A stretch of DNA of 64,000 bases. Source: Candidatus Nitrosacidococcus tergens. Its GTDB lineage: Bacteria > Pseudomonadota > Gammaproteobacteria > Nitrosococcales > Nitrosococcaceae. This document shows, piece after piece, positions 17,734-27,635 of this stretch. Made by a program: the position numbers and the translations under genes. Location of the stretch: contig NZ_LR778175.1 in NCBI RefSeq assembly GCF_902810445.1, positions 372,001 to 436,000 on the forward strand, in the 5' to 3' direction. The notes under the pieces were generated by a model. That model saw nothing but the letters and a program-made list of their open reading frames with translations. It did not search any database and was not told where the DNA came from. The stretch's first letter is position 1; every line of letters begins with the position of its first letter.

Positions 17734-18462
17734 ATGACTCTAGATAAAAGACCAAAATATCGACGTATTTTACTTAAGCTCAGCGGTGAGGCTCTGGTAG
17801 GAAAGGGAGAACATGGTATTGATTCTAGAGTTATTCAAGAAATTGCTCAAGAACTATCTACACTAAATAAGGCAAATATTGAAATTGGGCTGGTCATTGG
17901 TGGAGGTAATATCTTTCGTGGCGTAGGTTTGGCTACAGCAGGCATTGATCGAGTCACTGCTGATCATATGGGGATGTTAGCTACCGTCATGAATGCGCTT
18001 GCTCTGCAAAATTCTCTCGATCAGCTAAATATAGCCTCTCGAGTAATGTCTGCAATCCGTATTAATCAAGTATGTGAAGATTATATTCGTCGTCGGGCAG
18101 TACGGCATTTAGAAAAAGGGCGAATTGTGATTTTTGCAGCAGGTACAGGTAACCCTTTTTTTACGACGGATACCGCTGCTAGTCTTAGAGCTATTGAGAT
18201 TGAAGCAGAACTGTTAGTTAAAGCAACAAAGGTAAATGGTATTTATTCCTCAGATCCATTTACAAATCCTACTGCAAGGTTTTTTCCTCAACTAACTTAT
18301 GATCAAGTTATTGAGCATAAACTAGGTGTAATGGATGCTACTGCTATTATTATGTGTCGTGATCATACCTTACCAATACGAGTCTTTGATTTTCATAAGA
18401 CAGGTGATTTACTTCGCATCACCCAAGGAGAAAATATAGGAACCCTAGTTACTAGTGAGTAA
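17734..18462 (+). CDS. pyrH: Uridylate kinase PyrH
   Basis: PyrH phosphorylates UMP to UDP and belongs to the amino acid kinase fold. The N-terminal LLKLSGEAL, GLVIGGGNIFRG, DHMGMLATVMNALALQ and TGNPFFTTDTAA segments are all canonical. Length (242) is normal. It sits between tsf and frr with 6-base gaps on both sides. Confidence 0.97.
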   Translation: MTLDKRPKYRRILLKLSGEALVGKGEHGIDSRVIQEIAQELSTLNKANIEIGLVIGGGNIFRGVGLATAGIDRVTADHMGMLATVMNALALQNSLDQLNIASRVMSAIRINQVCEDYIRRRAVRHLEKGRIVIFAAGTGNPFFTTDTAASLRAIEIEAELLVKATKVNGIYSSDPFTNPTARFFPQLTYDQVIEHKLGVMDATAIIMCRDHTLPIRVFDFHKTGDLLRITQGENIGTLVTSE

Positions 18463-18468
18463 GTAATT

Positions 18469-19026
18469 ATGATTAATGAAGTTTGTAAAGATACCACTGA
18501 TCGAATGGTTAAAAGTATCGACACACTAAAGCTTACTTTTTCTAAACTACGTGCTAATCGAGCACATGCAGGTCTACTAGATCATATTATGGTTTCATAC
18601 TATGGAGCAGATACACCACTTAATCAAGTAGCTAATATTTCTGTTCAGGATTCAAGGACTCTTTCCGTATCTCCATGGGAAAAACAAATGGTTCCTGCAA
18701 TTGAAAAAGCAATTATGATCTCTGATCTTGGGCTTAATCCAGTAACTTCTGGTGCAGTGATTAGAATACCTTTACCTCCCCTAACTGAAGAGAGAAGAAG
18801 AGATATGGTGCGTATTGTAAAGCAAGAGGCAGAAGCAGCTCGAGTTGCAATACGTAACATTAGGCGTGATAGTAATCATACAATTAAAGAATTAGTTAAA
18901 GAGAAAGAAATCAGCGAAGATGATCAGCGACACGCTGAAGAAATCATTCAAAAAATTACTGATAAGTATATTAATGAAGTAGAGCAACTTCTGGTTATAA
19001 AAGAGCGAGATCTTATGGAAGTCTAG
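18469..19026 (+). CDS. frr: Ribosome recycling factor
   Basis: RRF splits post-termination ribosomes together with EF-G. It shows the three-helix bundle pattern: KLRANRAHAGLLDHI near the start, the VSPWEKQMVPAIEKAI core, IRIPLPPLTEERRRDMV, and a C-terminal helix ending in IKERDLMEV. Length (185) is the family standard. Confidence 0.97.
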   Translation: MINEVCKDTTDRMVKSIDTLKLTFSKLRANRAHAGLLDHIMVSYYGADTPLNQVANISVQDSRTLSVSPWEKQMVPAIEKAIMISDLGLNPVTSGAVIRIPLPPLTEERRRDMVRIVKQEAEAARVAIRNIRRDSNHTIKELVKEKEISEDDQRHAEEIIQKITDKYINEVEQLLVIKERDLMEV

Positions 19027-19044
19027 CCCATTATTTTTTGTGGG

Positions 19045-19806
19045 ATGGAGAATCAAAAAGAACTCGCTAAAGTGCCTCACCATATTGCCATCATTATGGA
19101 TGGTAATGGGCGTTGGGCAGAGAGCCGAAAACAACCTAGGTTTTATGGTCATAAAGTAGGTGTTGACGCTGCTGAGAAAGTTATTCGTGCTTGTACTAGA
19201 ATAGGTGTAAAAACACTCACTCTTTTTGCATTTAGTAGCGAAAACTGGCGCCGCCCTTCACAAGAGGTTGATGTGCTGATGGGGTTATTCAAAACGGTAC
19301 TTGCAAGTAAAATAAATCAGTTTCAGAAACAAGGTATTTGCTTTCGAGCTATTGGGGATCGCAGTAAATTTTCTAAACCCCTACAAGAAGAAATTAATCG
19401 TGCAGAAATACTTACCGCAAATAATCAAAAAATCAATTTAATAATAGCTGCAAATTACGGAGGTCGCTGGGATATTACTCAAGCGGCAAAAAAAATCGCA
19501 ATAAGCGTGAAAACTAATCTAATTTCACCTGATATAATCACTCCTGAATTTTTTTCTAAATATTTGACTACGGAGCAATTTCCAGAACCAGATTTATTTA
19601 TCCGCACAGGAGGAGAAAAACGAATCAGCAATTTTTTACTCTGGCAGCTAGCTTATACTGAGTTTTATTTTACTGATACCCTATGGCCAGATTTTAATGA
19701 ATCTGATTTGGTATTAGCAATTGATAATTTTTCTAAGCGAGAGCGCCGATTTGGTCAAACATCAAAACAAATGGAATCTGAACCAACGTGCTTAAGCAAA
19801 GAGTAA
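19045..19806 (+). CDS. uppS: Undecaprenyl diphosphate synthase UppS
   Basis: UppS makes the C55 lipid carrier for peptidoglycan and other polymers. The catalytic HIAIIMDGNGRWA motif is at residues 12-24, FAFSSENWRRP near 63-73 and the substrate-binding IRTGGEKRISNFL near 193-205. The family ending is also conserved. Its last 19 bases overlap cdsA. ispA in the minus-strand cluster at 32.2 kb makes its farnesyl diphosphate primer. Confidence 0.96.
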   Translation: MENQKELAKVPHHIAIIMDGNGRWAESRKQPRFYGHKVGVDAAEKVIRACTRIGVKTLTLFAFSSENWRRPSQEVDVLMGLFKTVLASKINQFQKQGICFRAIGDRSKFSKPLQEEINRAEILTANNQKINLIIAANYGGRWDITQAAKKIAISVKTNLISPDIITPEFFSKYLTTEQFPEPDLFIRTGGEKRISNFLLWQLAYTEFYFTDTLWPDFNESDLVLAIDNFSKRERRFGQTSKQMESEPTCLSKE

Positions 19807-20612
19807 TAACCGCTGTCTTATTAATACCCTTAATGATAGGGGCTATATATTTCCTCTCTACCCAAACACTTGCTTTAGTATTTGCTATCATCGTTATGAT
19901 GAGTGCTTGGGAGTGGAGCGGGTTAATTAGGATTTGTAAAACAAAAAACCGGTATCTATATATTTCACTTATCTTATGCTCTCTTTTTATAAGCTGGATT
20001 ACACCGCTGCAGTGGATATTATTAGTTAGTAATATTTGGTGGAGTTTTTGTTTACTTCTATTTATAAAACCTTTTCAAGAGAAAAGTATTTCTTTTCCCA
20101 TATCTAAGGTATGGGGGTTTATTATTGGGTTATTAATACTTATTCCTGCTTGGCGAGCCATAATATATCTTCACTCCTTACCCACCATCGGTCCAAGTAT
20201 AGTATTATTTCTTTTTATGCTTATATGGCTAGCCGATAGTGGAGCATATATAGCAGGCAGAAGATTTGGACATACTAAATTAGCGCCAATGCTTAGTCCT
20301 GGAAAAACATGGGAAGGAGTCTATGGGGCACTAGTAATATGTAGTTTATATTTAGTGATAAGTACTCAGTTTTTTGATTTTTCTGGGAAAAAATGGTGGT
20401 TTTTTCTAGTACTTGGATTAACTACAGTACTGTTTTCTATCGTAGGCGATCTATTAGAGAGTCTCTTTAAACGAATAGGTGCAGTTAAAGATAGCAGTAA
20501 TCTATTACCTGGTCATGGAGGTATTCTAGATAGGATTGATAGCTTAACCTCAGCGGCACCTATATTTACTTTTGGCTTTTTATTATTGGAGCGGTTAAAT
20601 GATTGGAGTTAG
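19788..20612 (+). CDS. cdsA: Phosphatidate cytidylyltransferase CdsA
   Basis: CdsA makes CDP-diacylglycerol for phospholipids. The 274-residue protein has about eight hydrophobic segments and the family signature near its C-terminus: SPGKTWEGVYG, GDLLESLFKRIGAVKDSS and LPGHGGILDRIDS. It starts with GTG 19788 inside the end of uppS, and its end overlaps dxr by 14 bases, so translation is probably coupled. Confidence 0.95.
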   Translation: MLKQRVITAVLLIPLMIGAIYFLSTQTLALVFAIIVMMSAWEWSGLIRICKTKNRYLYISLILCSLFISWITPLQWILLVSNIWWSFCLLLFIKPFQEKSISFPISKVWGFIIGLLILIPAWRAIIYLHSLPTIGPSIVLFLFMLIWLADSGAYIAGRRFGHTKLAPMLSPGKTWEGVYGALVICSLYLVISTQFFDFSGKKWWFFLVLGLTTVLFSIVGDLLESLFKRIGAVKDSSNLLPGHGGILDRIDSLTSAAPIFTFGFLLLERLNDWS

Positions 20613-21774
20613 CATCCTAGGATCAACAGGATCTATTGGTATAAGTACACTTGACGTACTTGCTCGCTATCCTGATCGCTATCGAATTGAGGCACTCTCT
20701 GCTAATAATTCTGTTGAAAAGCTTTATCAGCAGTGTCTAAAATTCCGCCCTACAAAAGCAGTTATGGCAAACCCTGATGCAGCTGAGCAATTGCATCGAC
20801 AATTGACCAAAATAGCTCCAGAAATAGAAGTAGAAGCGGGTAGTCATAAATTAGAAGAAATTGCATCCTCATCTAGAACTCATTATGTTATGGCTGCTAT
20901 TGTAGGTGCTGCGGGATTATTACCTACTTTAGCTGCAGCTCGGGCTGGAAAGAGGGTATTACTTGCAAATAAAGAATCTCTTGTAATGAGTGGCCAACTC
21001 TTTATAAGTGCCATTGAAGAAAATGGTGCTGAATTAATTCCTATTGACAGCGAGCATAATGCTATTTGGCAGTGTATGCCTCAAGGGAATGGTTCTATGA
21101 AGCAAAAAGGGATTCGCCGTATCCTGCTTACTGCATCTGGAGGCCCATTTAGAAACAAAAAACTCTCAGATTTAGAGACTGTCACTCCAGATGAGGCTTG
21201 TGCTCATCCTAATTGGGATATGGGGCGTAAAATTTCAGTAGACTCAGCATCTATGATGAATAAAGGATTAGAAATTATTGAAGCCCACTGGTTATTTGGT
21301 GCTACTGCTGAACAAATTGAAGTGGTTATTCATCCTGAAAGTGTGATTCACTCTATGGTAGATTATATTGATGGATCTGTTTTAGCCCAACTAGGCAATC
21401 CAGATATGAGAACCCCTATTGCTAATGGGCTAGCTTGGCCAAATCGTATGGCATCAGGAGTAATGCCTTTGGACCTATTTAAAATAGGTCAACTTACTTT
21501 TTATCCCCCAGATTTTAAGCAGTTTCCTTGCCTAGATCTTGCTTATACAGCCCTTAAAAAGGGGGGAACTTGTAGCACAATTTTAAACGCAGCCAATGAA
21601 GTTGCAGTACAAGCATTTCTCGAGCATCGTATTCCATTTACCTATATTCCTCGCTTAATCGAATGGGCATTAGGGGAAATAACCTCTACAACAGCTGAAT
21701 CAATTGATACTATTTTAAAAGGTGATACATTAACGCGTCAGGCAGTTGAAGAACAAATTTATCGGTGGAAATAA
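20599..21774 (+). CDS. dxr: 1-deoxy-D-xylulose 5-phosphate reductoisomerase
   Basis: Dxr converts DXP to MEP, the committed step of the non-mevalonate isoprenoid pathway. NADPH-binding GSTGSIGISTLDVL is at residues 8-21, LANKESLVMSG near 121-131, and the metal/substrate region ASGGPF, HPNWDMGRKISVDSA and MNKGLEIIEAHWLF follows. Length (391) is normal. rseP starts on the next base after the stop. Confidence 0.97.
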   Translation: MIGVSILGSTGSIGISTLDVLARYPDRYRIEALSANNSVEKLYQQCLKFRPTKAVMANPDAAEQLHRQLTKIAPEIEVEAGSHKLEEIASSSRTHYVMAAIVGAAGLLPTLAAARAGKRVLLANKESLVMSGQLFISAIEENGAELIPIDSEHNAIWQCMPQGNGSMKQKGIRRILLTASGGPFRNKKLSDLETVTPDEACAHPNWDMGRKISVDSASMMNKGLEIIEAHWLFGATAEQIEVVIHPESVIHSMVDYIDGSVLAQLGNPDMRTPIANGLAWPNRMASGVMPLDLFKIGQLTFYPPDFKQFPCLDLAYTALKKGGTCSTILNAANEVAVQAFLEHRIPFTYIPRLIEWALGEITSTTAESIDTILKGDTLTRQAVEEQIYRWK

Positions 21775-23130
21775 ATGCTAATTAGTATTGTTGCCTTCAT
21801 CATTGCAATTGGAGTGCTGGTTACTGTTCATGAATATGGGCATTTTTGGATTGCTCGGCGTTCAGGAGTTAAAGTCATTCGATTTTCTATAGGGTTTGGC
21901 TATCCACTATGGCGGCGATACGGATCAGATGGAACTGAATATGTACTAGGTGCAATACCATTGGGTGGCTATGTCAAAATGCTTGATGAGCGTGAAGGAG
22001 AAGTACAGCAAAAGGAACTTTCTCGTGCCTTTAATCGTCAAAGCTTAAGTATAAGAAATGGGATTATAGTTGCTGGTCCTGTAGCTAATATACTATTTGC
22101 AATAGTAGCTTATTGGTTCGTTTTTATTTTAGGTACTTCGGGTATAAAACCGATTATTGGACATATCTCTACTAATACGCCTGCTGAAAAAGCTGGAATT
22201 CAGATGAATGAGGAAATAATTGCTATAGGAAAAAAGTTAACCCCTACTTGGGATATAGTAGCCCATGCACTACTTATTGCCTCTCAGCATAGATCTGAAA
22301 TTCCTATTACTCTTTCTGGATTAAATGGAGTACATGAATTAAATCTGCCACTTAATCAAATTTCATCAGATCCAGAAAAAGCTGAGAATATACTTAATGA
22401 ATTAGGGATAATCCCTAAAATTCCATCTATCCCACCTATTATTGGAAAAGTATTCCCTGATGAACCTGCAGCTAAAGCAGGGTTTCAGCCTGAAGATTAT
22501 ATTCTGCAAGCCAATGGAGATCCTATTCACTCTTGGAGTGAGTGGGTTCAATTTATACGTAATCACCCTAATACTATTTTTAATGTTGAGATTGATCGTA
22601 AGGGAGAGCACATAGTACTAGGTTTAGAACCTAAATCTGTAGAAGAACAAGGAGAGGTTATAGGCCATATTGGTGTGGCACCTAAACCATTGGGTAAATT
22701 ACCAGAAGAGCTACAGGCAACTTTAAAATATAATCCTTTAGAAGCGATACCTCAATCACTAGAAAAAACTTGGGAAATTGGGGCTATGACTGCAATGATG
22801 TTTGGCAAAATGCTTCTGGGAAAAACATCTACTAAATCTATTAGTGGCCCTATTACTATTGCAAGGTATGCTGGATATAGTGTTCAAATTGGATTTACCT
22901 CGTTTTTAAACTTTCTTGCTTTAGTAAGTATCAGTCTTGCCGTGTTAAATTTATTGCCCATACCTGTATTAGATGGGGGGCATTTATTCTATAACTGTAT
23001 AGAGTTTATCCGTGGTGGAGTACCACTATCGGAGAGTGCACAAATCACAGGACAACAGATAGGCATAATATTTCTAGTTGTTTTAATGGGATTAGCTTTT
23101 TATAACGATGTAGCACGGTTATTTTCTTAG
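21775..23130 (+). CDS. rseP: Site-2 protease RseP
   Basis: RseP is an inner-membrane zinc protease that completes cleavage of anti-sigma-E and clears signal peptides. The zinc motif HEYGH is at residues 19-23 in the first membrane helix, and the third zinc ligand lies in PIPVLDGGHLFY. Two PDZ domains lie between (around residues 125-200 and 215-300). The length of 451 matches E. coli. It directly abuts dxr and precedes bamA, the usual order. Confidence 0.96.
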   Translation: MLISIVAFIIAIGVLVTVHEYGHFWIARRSGVKVIRFSIGFGYPLWRRYGSDGTEYVLGAIPLGGYVKMLDEREGEVQQKELSRAFNRQSLSIRNGIIVAGPVANILFAIVAYWFVFILGTSGIKPIIGHISTNTPAEKAGIQMNEEIIAIGKKLTPTWDIVAHALLIASQHRSEIPITLSGLNGVHELNLPLNQISSDPEKAENILNELGIIPKIPSIPPIIGKVFPDEPAAKAGFQPEDYILQANGDPIHSWSEWVQFIRNHPNTIFNVEIDRKGEHIVLGLEPKSVEEQGEVIGHIGVAPKPLGKLPEELQATLKYNPLEAIPQSLEKTWEIGAMTAMMFGKMLLGKTSTKSISGPITIARYAGYSVQIGFTSFLNFLALVSISLAVLNLLPIPVLDGGHLFYNCIEFIRGGVPLSESAQITGQQIGIIFLVVLMGLAFYNDVARLFS

Positions 23131-23283
23131 TTATTAATTATTAAAATAACTAATAACCAGAATCATTATCACTATTCTTCTAACTATCTCCTTCTAAGGA
23201 AATCTCTATAAAATAATAGTTTGTTATATCCCCAAAAAGATAATCCTGTATGGGTGTTACATTAAAAATAAATGGGATAAATT

Positions 23284-25590
23284 TTGAAGTTTATAAAAGC
23301 ACAAATTCAGATTGCTATTATAAGCTTAATTTTTGCTACTGCTGTATTTGCAGAGTTCCAGCCATTTACTATTAAAGATATTCGGGTTGAAGGATTACGA
23401 CAAATTTCAGCAGGCACTGTCTTTAACTATCTTCCCGCTAAAGCAGGAGATACTGTAGATAGCCAAAAAGTAAAAAATATTATTCATGAGCTTTTTAAAA
23501 CTAGGTTTTTTAAAGATATTCAAGTTGAACGTGAAGGTAGCATTCTAGTAATTATTGTTACTGAACGTCCTGGAATTGCAAGTATTAAATTTACAGGAAA
23601 TAAAGAGATTAAAGGAGATCAACTAACTAAAGCTCTTCAACAAATAGGATTTGCTGAAGGGCAGGTTTTTGATCGCTCTATTTTAGAGAAAGTAGAATTA
23701 GAACTTCAGCGACAATACTTTAGTCGAGGAAAATATGGAGTAAAAATTAAAACTACTGTAACTCCACTGACTCGTAATCGAGTAGGCATTACTATCGATG
23801 TTAAAGAAGGGGCTATAGCTAAAATTGGTGGTATTAATATTGTGGGCAATCACGCTTTTAAGGAAAAAACATTACTTAGAACCTTAGAACTTAAGAAATC
23901 AAATAAACTCTCTTTTCTTACCCATAATGATCAATACTCTCGCCAAAAACTTGCTGCTGATCTAGAAACTATTCGATCCTATTATTTGGATCGGGGTTAT
24001 GTTAACTTCACTATTAATTCCACTCAAGTTTCCATTACGCCTGATAAAAAAAGGGTATTTATCGTAGTTAATGTTACAGAAGGAAATCAGTATCAAATCG
24101 GTGAGGTAAAATTAGCAGGGAAATTTATATTTCCTCCTGAAGAATTATTTAAAATCTTAACTGTAGCTTCAGGAGATATTTTTTCTCGTAAAGCAGTGTC
24201 AGAAAGTACTACTAATATTACAGATTTATTAGGAGATGAAGGATATGCGTTTGCGAATGTAAATGCAATGCCAGAAATTGATGAAGAGAAAAAAATAGTA
24301 ACACTCACTTTCTTTATTGATCCCGGTAAGCGAGCTTATGTGCGTAGAGTGAATATTTCAGGAAACACTAAAACCCGTGATGAGGTAGTACGTCGTGAGA
24401 TACGGCAACAAGAGGGAGGGTGGATTTCCACAGAACTTATACATCGCTCTAAAGAGCGCGTTCAACGTTTAGGTTATTTTAAAGATGTAAATGTAGAGAC
24501 AGTCCCGGTACCAGGAACAACAGATCAAGTAGATGTAAATTTTAGTGTAGAGGAACATCCTTCTGGATCTCTTTCAGCAGGTATAGGCTATTCCCAGTCT
24601 CAAGGATTAATTTTTAATACGAGTATTGCTCAGCAAAACTTCTTAGGTAGTGGTAAATATGTCAACTTAGGGTTTAATAATAGTTATATAAATACTATTT
24701 ATAGCTTTGGCTACACTAATCCTTATTTTACTGAAGATGGTATTAGTCGGGGATTCAATGCTTACTATCGCTCTACTAACCCATTATTTGGCAATATAGC
24801 TAGCTATACTAGTAAAAACTATGGAGCAGATCTAACTTTTACGATTCCTATTAATGAATTAGATAGTATTAATTTAGGTGCAGGTTATCAAAATGTAAAG
24901 CTTAGTCTCACTGATACATCCCCTACTCAATATGAGCAATTTGTTCAAAGTGAAGGTAGTCGTTTTGATATTTTTAGTGTGAATTTTGGTTGGGCTCATG
25001 ATGGAAGAGATAATGCTATTTTCCCTACTCGAGGAGGGTATCAAAACGTTTTTGGTAAGGTTGCAGTACCTATTGGTAGTTTACATTTTTATGAATTTGG
25101 CTATAAACAGAGTTGGTATCAACCTTTATCTAAAACTAAACCAATTACTTTAATGCTTAGAGCAGATATTGCATATGGAGGTGTTTATGGAGGGACTCAT
25201 ATATATCCATTTTTTGAAAATTTTTACGCAGGTGGTATTAATAGTGTGCGTGGATTTAGACCTAATACACTTGGTCCTAAAACAAGTGATGGGCTTGCTT
25301 TAGGAGGAAATTTTCAACTTATTGGAAACGCTGAGGTATTTTTCCCAGTGCCATTTCTTGATGAGAATAAACTTGGTAAATCTTTGCGAATGAGTGTATT
25401 TGCTGATACAGGCAATGTATATGCACAAGGACAGGCTGTAAACCTAAGCACATTACGCTACTCTGCAGGAGTTGCTGCAACGTGGCTCTCTCCTTTTGGT
25501 ACACTAAGATTCAGCCTTGCTAAAGCGCTGCGTACTCAACCTGGGGATTTTCCTCAAGTATTTCAATTTTCTATGGGAACTCAATTCTAA
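23284..25590 (+). CDS. bamA: Outer membrane protein assembly factor BamA
   Basis: BamA is the beta-barrel core of the BAM complex that inserts outer-membrane proteins. A signal peptide (cleavage after AVFA) is followed by five POTRA domains over about residues 24-425 and a 16-strand barrel, with the conserved VRGF in loop 6 near residue 660. The last residue is Phe, as required for BAM substrates. Length (768) is normal. The start is TTG 23284 with GGGATA upstream; no in-frame ATG fits. BamB is encoded 2.8 kb downstream. Confidence 0.96.
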   Translation: MKFIKAQIQIAIISLIFATAVFAEFQPFTIKDIRVEGLRQISAGTVFNYLPAKAGDTVDSQKVKNIIHELFKTRFFKDIQVEREGSILVIIVTERPGIASIKFTGNKEIKGDQLTKALQQIGFAEGQVFDRSILEKVELELQRQYFSRGKYGVKIKTTVTPLTRNRVGITIDVKEGAIAKIGGINIVGNHAFKEKTLLRTLELKKSNKLSFLTHNDQYSRQKLAADLETIRSYYLDRGYVNFTINSTQVSITPDKKRVFIVVNVTEGNQYQIGEVKLAGKFIFPPEELFKILTVASGDIFSRKAVSESTTNITDLLGDEGYAFANVNAMPEIDEEKKIVTLTFFIDPGKRAYVRRVNISGNTKTRDEVVRREIRQQEGGWISTELIHRSKERVQRLGYFKDVNVETVPVPGTTDQVDVNFSVEEHPSGSLSAGIGYSQSQGLIFNTSIAQQNFLGSGKYVNLGFNNSYINTIYSFGYTNPYFTEDGISRGFNAYYRSTNPLFGNIASYTSKNYGADLTFTIPINELDSINLGAGYQNVKLSLTDTSPTQYEQFVQSEGSRFDIFSVNFGWAHDGRDNAIFPTRGGYQNVFGKVAVPIGSLHFYEFGYKQSWYQPLSKTKPITLMLRADIAYGGVYGGTHIYPFFENFYAGGINSVRGFRPNTLGPKTSDGLALGGNFQLIGNAEVFFPVPFLDENKLGKSLRMSVFADTGNVYAQGQAVNLSTLRYSAGVAATWLSPFGTLRFSLAKALRTQPGDFPQVFQFSMGTQF

Positions 25591-25681
25591 AATGCCCTAT
25601 CATACTTTTTCTAACTCTATTAAAGTATAATGATCTCATTTTTTCTGTTAACTTTTTACTAGAATAGTATGGAGTGTGTTC

Positions 25682-26203
25682 ATGATAAAATCTAAGCTAT
25701 TTAACATGAGGATACTTATAAGTATTTTCCTCATGGCAAGTAGCATTTCAGTTTCTGCTGAAATGAAAATAGGTGCGGTTAATGCAGTTAAATTATTAGA
25801 TGAAGCACCACAAAAAGAAGCTGCTTTAGGCAGATTAAAAAAGGAATTTGAAGCACGCAATAGACAGCTTGTTGCTCAACAGCGAGAAACTCAAAAGCTA
25901 GAGGAAAAATATAATCGGGATGCTGCTATTATGAGCGAATCTGATAGAGAAAAGCTCAAACGAGAAGTAATGGATAAAACTCGAGATCTTAAGCGTAGCC
26001 AAGATACTTTTGAAGAGGATTACAATATTCGTCGTAATGAGGAATTCAGAAAGCTACAGGAAGATATTGCAAAAGCCGTCGTAGATCTGGCTAAAAAAAA
26101 TAAATACGATCTTGTACTTTATGAAGGTGTAATTTATACCAGCCCTGCAGTAGATATTACTGATGATGTACTAAAGCTTATGAAAGCACAATTTAAGAAA
26201 TAA
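25682..26203 (+). CDS. skp: Periplasmic chaperone Skp/OmpH
   Basis: Skp is a trimeric periplasmic chaperone that carries unfolded outer-membrane proteins to BAM. It has a signal peptide (ISIFLMASSISVSA), a short beta-rich core (IGAVNAVKLLDEAPQ) and a long charged coiled coil typical of the tentacles. I chose ATG 25682 because GGAG lies 7 bases upstream; GTG 25676 and ATG 25706 are alternatives. It follows bamA as usual, but the lpxD gene normally next is missing. Confidence 0.9.
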   Translation: MIKSKLFNMRILISIFLMASSISVSAEMKIGAVNAVKLLDEAPQKEAALGRLKKEFEARNRQLVAQQRETQKLEEKYNRDAAIMSESDREKLKREVMDKTRDLKRSQDTFEEDYNIRRNEEFRKLQEDIAKAVVDLAKKNKYDLVLYEGVIYTSPAVDITDDVLKLMKAQFKK

Positions 26204-26400
26204 TAGCTTTTCAATTGCTAGAGTACTTGCCAAATAGAAATATTATTAAGCTCGATTTACATTTTACGTCGCTGCATAGACACTATTTATTACTAAATAA
26301 GTAGTTTATTGAGACTTACGAGATCTAATTTAAAAACTACTCATTTTCGATCTTTTTAGACTCTATTTTATTCTAGTACTGAACTATAAGGGTTTTATCA

Positions 26401-26847
26401 TTGGATACATTAAATATACAGGACATACTTAGACACCTACCTCATAGATATCCTTTTCTTCTTATAGATAAGGTCATAGAGTATGTTCCAGGGCGATCTT
26501 TACTTGCTATTAAAAACGTTACTTACAATGAACCCTACTTTCAAGGTCACTTTCCCGATTTACCTATTATGCCAGGAGTATTAATCTTGGAAGCACTGGC
26601 CCAAGCTACTGGGATACTCGCTTTTAAAACTACAGAAACACTGCCTACGAGTAATGCCATTTATTACCTTGCAGGTATAGATAATGCTCGATTTAAACAT
26701 CCTGTAGTGCCAGGGGATCAAATATTATTAAAAGTAGTTTTAACTAGAAATATTCGCCGCTTATGGAAATTCGAAGGTGAGGTGACTGTAGATGGAAAAT
26801 TAGTAGCATCAGCAGATGTTATGTGTTCCTATAAGGAAATTTCTTAG
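26401..26847 (+). CDS. fabZ: 3-hydroxyacyl-ACP dehydratase FabZ
   Basis: FabZ dehydrates 3-hydroxyacyl-ACP in fatty acid synthesis. The catalytic His is in YFQGHFPDLPIMPGV and the catalytic Glu in LILEALAQ, with the N-terminal HRYPFLLIDKV hallmark. Length (148) is normal. The start is TTG 26401, after the weak site GGG. Its stop overlaps the lpxA GTG by one base. The 197-base gap before it is where lpxD would be expected. Confidence 0.95.
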   Translation: MDTLNIQDILRHLPHRYPFLLIDKVIEYVPGRSLLAIKNVTYNEPYFQGHFPDLPIMPGVLILEALAQATGILAFKTTETLPTSNAIYYLAGIDNARFKHPVVPGDQILLKVVLTRNIRRLWKFEGEVTVDGKLVASADVMCSYKEIS

Positions 26848-27617
26848 TGATCGATCCAAAGGCAGTTATTGATCCTAGTGCTAAACTACACGAAACTGTA
26901 ACGATTGGTCCATATTCAGTGATTGGAGAGAAGGTACGGATCGGTGCTAAAACTTGGATTGGACCTCATGTGGTTATTCAAGGTCCTACCTCTATTGGGG
27001 AAGGAAACAAGATATATCAATTTTCATCTATCGGAGATATACCGCAAGACAAAAAATATCATGGTGAAGAGACGCTACTGGAAATTGGAAATGGTAATAT
27101 AATCAGAGAATATACTACCATTAATCGAGGTACTGTACAGGGTGGCGGAGTAACACGTATTGGAAATAATAACTGGATTATGGCTTATACGCACATCGCC
27201 CATGATTGCCTTATTGGAAACTATACTACCTTTGCTAATAATGCTTCATTAGCTGGACATGTAATTGTGGAGGACTATGCAACCCTAGGAGGATATGCTC
27301 TTGTCTCTCAGTTTTGCAGTATTGGAACTTATAGCTTTTGTTCCATCGCAAGTGTTGTGCATAAAGATGTACCTCCCTATGTATTAGTTGCCGGTCATAT
27401 GGCAAAACCAGTAGGAATTAATCTTATTGGATTAAGACGTGCTGCATTCCAAGAAGATACAATAAGGAATTTACGTAACGCTTATAGGCTGCTTTATCGT
27501 CAAGGACTTCGTTTTGAAGATTCTATTCAAGAAATAAAACAACTTGCAGAACAAAGTCTAGAGGTACAAATTTTCTTAGATTTTCTGATAAAACCCTATC
27601 GCAGCATTATTCGTTAA
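26847..27617 (+). CDS. lpxA: UDP-N-acetylglucosamine acyltransferase LpxA
   Basis: LpxA adds the first 3-hydroxyacyl chain to UDP-GlcNAc in lipid A synthesis. The left-handed beta-helix with hexapeptide repeats (IGPYSVIGEKVRIG, then IGEGNKI) spans residues 1-185. The catalytic His region YTHIAHDCLIGN and the ligand-binding GLRRAAF are present, and the C-terminal helical domain ends the 256-residue protein. The start is GTG, overlapping fabZ by one base. lpxB, which often follows, is not present here. Confidence 0.95.
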   Translation: MIDPKAVIDPSAKLHETVTIGPYSVIGEKVRIGAKTWIGPHVVIQGPTSIGEGNKIYQFSSIGDIPQDKKYHGEETLLEIGNGNIIREYTTINRGTVQGGGVTRIGNNNWIMAYTHIAHDCLIGNYTTFANNASLAGHVIVEDYATLGGYALVSQFCSIGTYSFCSIASVVHKDVPPYVLVAGHMAKPVGINLIGLRRAAFQEDTIRNLRNAYRLLYRQGLRFEDSIQEIKQLAEQSLEVQIFLDFLIKPYRSIIR

Positions 27618-27635
27618 GAATTGAAGGATATAGAT

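Noticed and set aside
23127..23153. Terminator between rseP and bamA
   Set aside because: TTAGTTATT/AATAACTAA is a perfect but fully AT-rich stem with a large loop and no T run; too weak to call.
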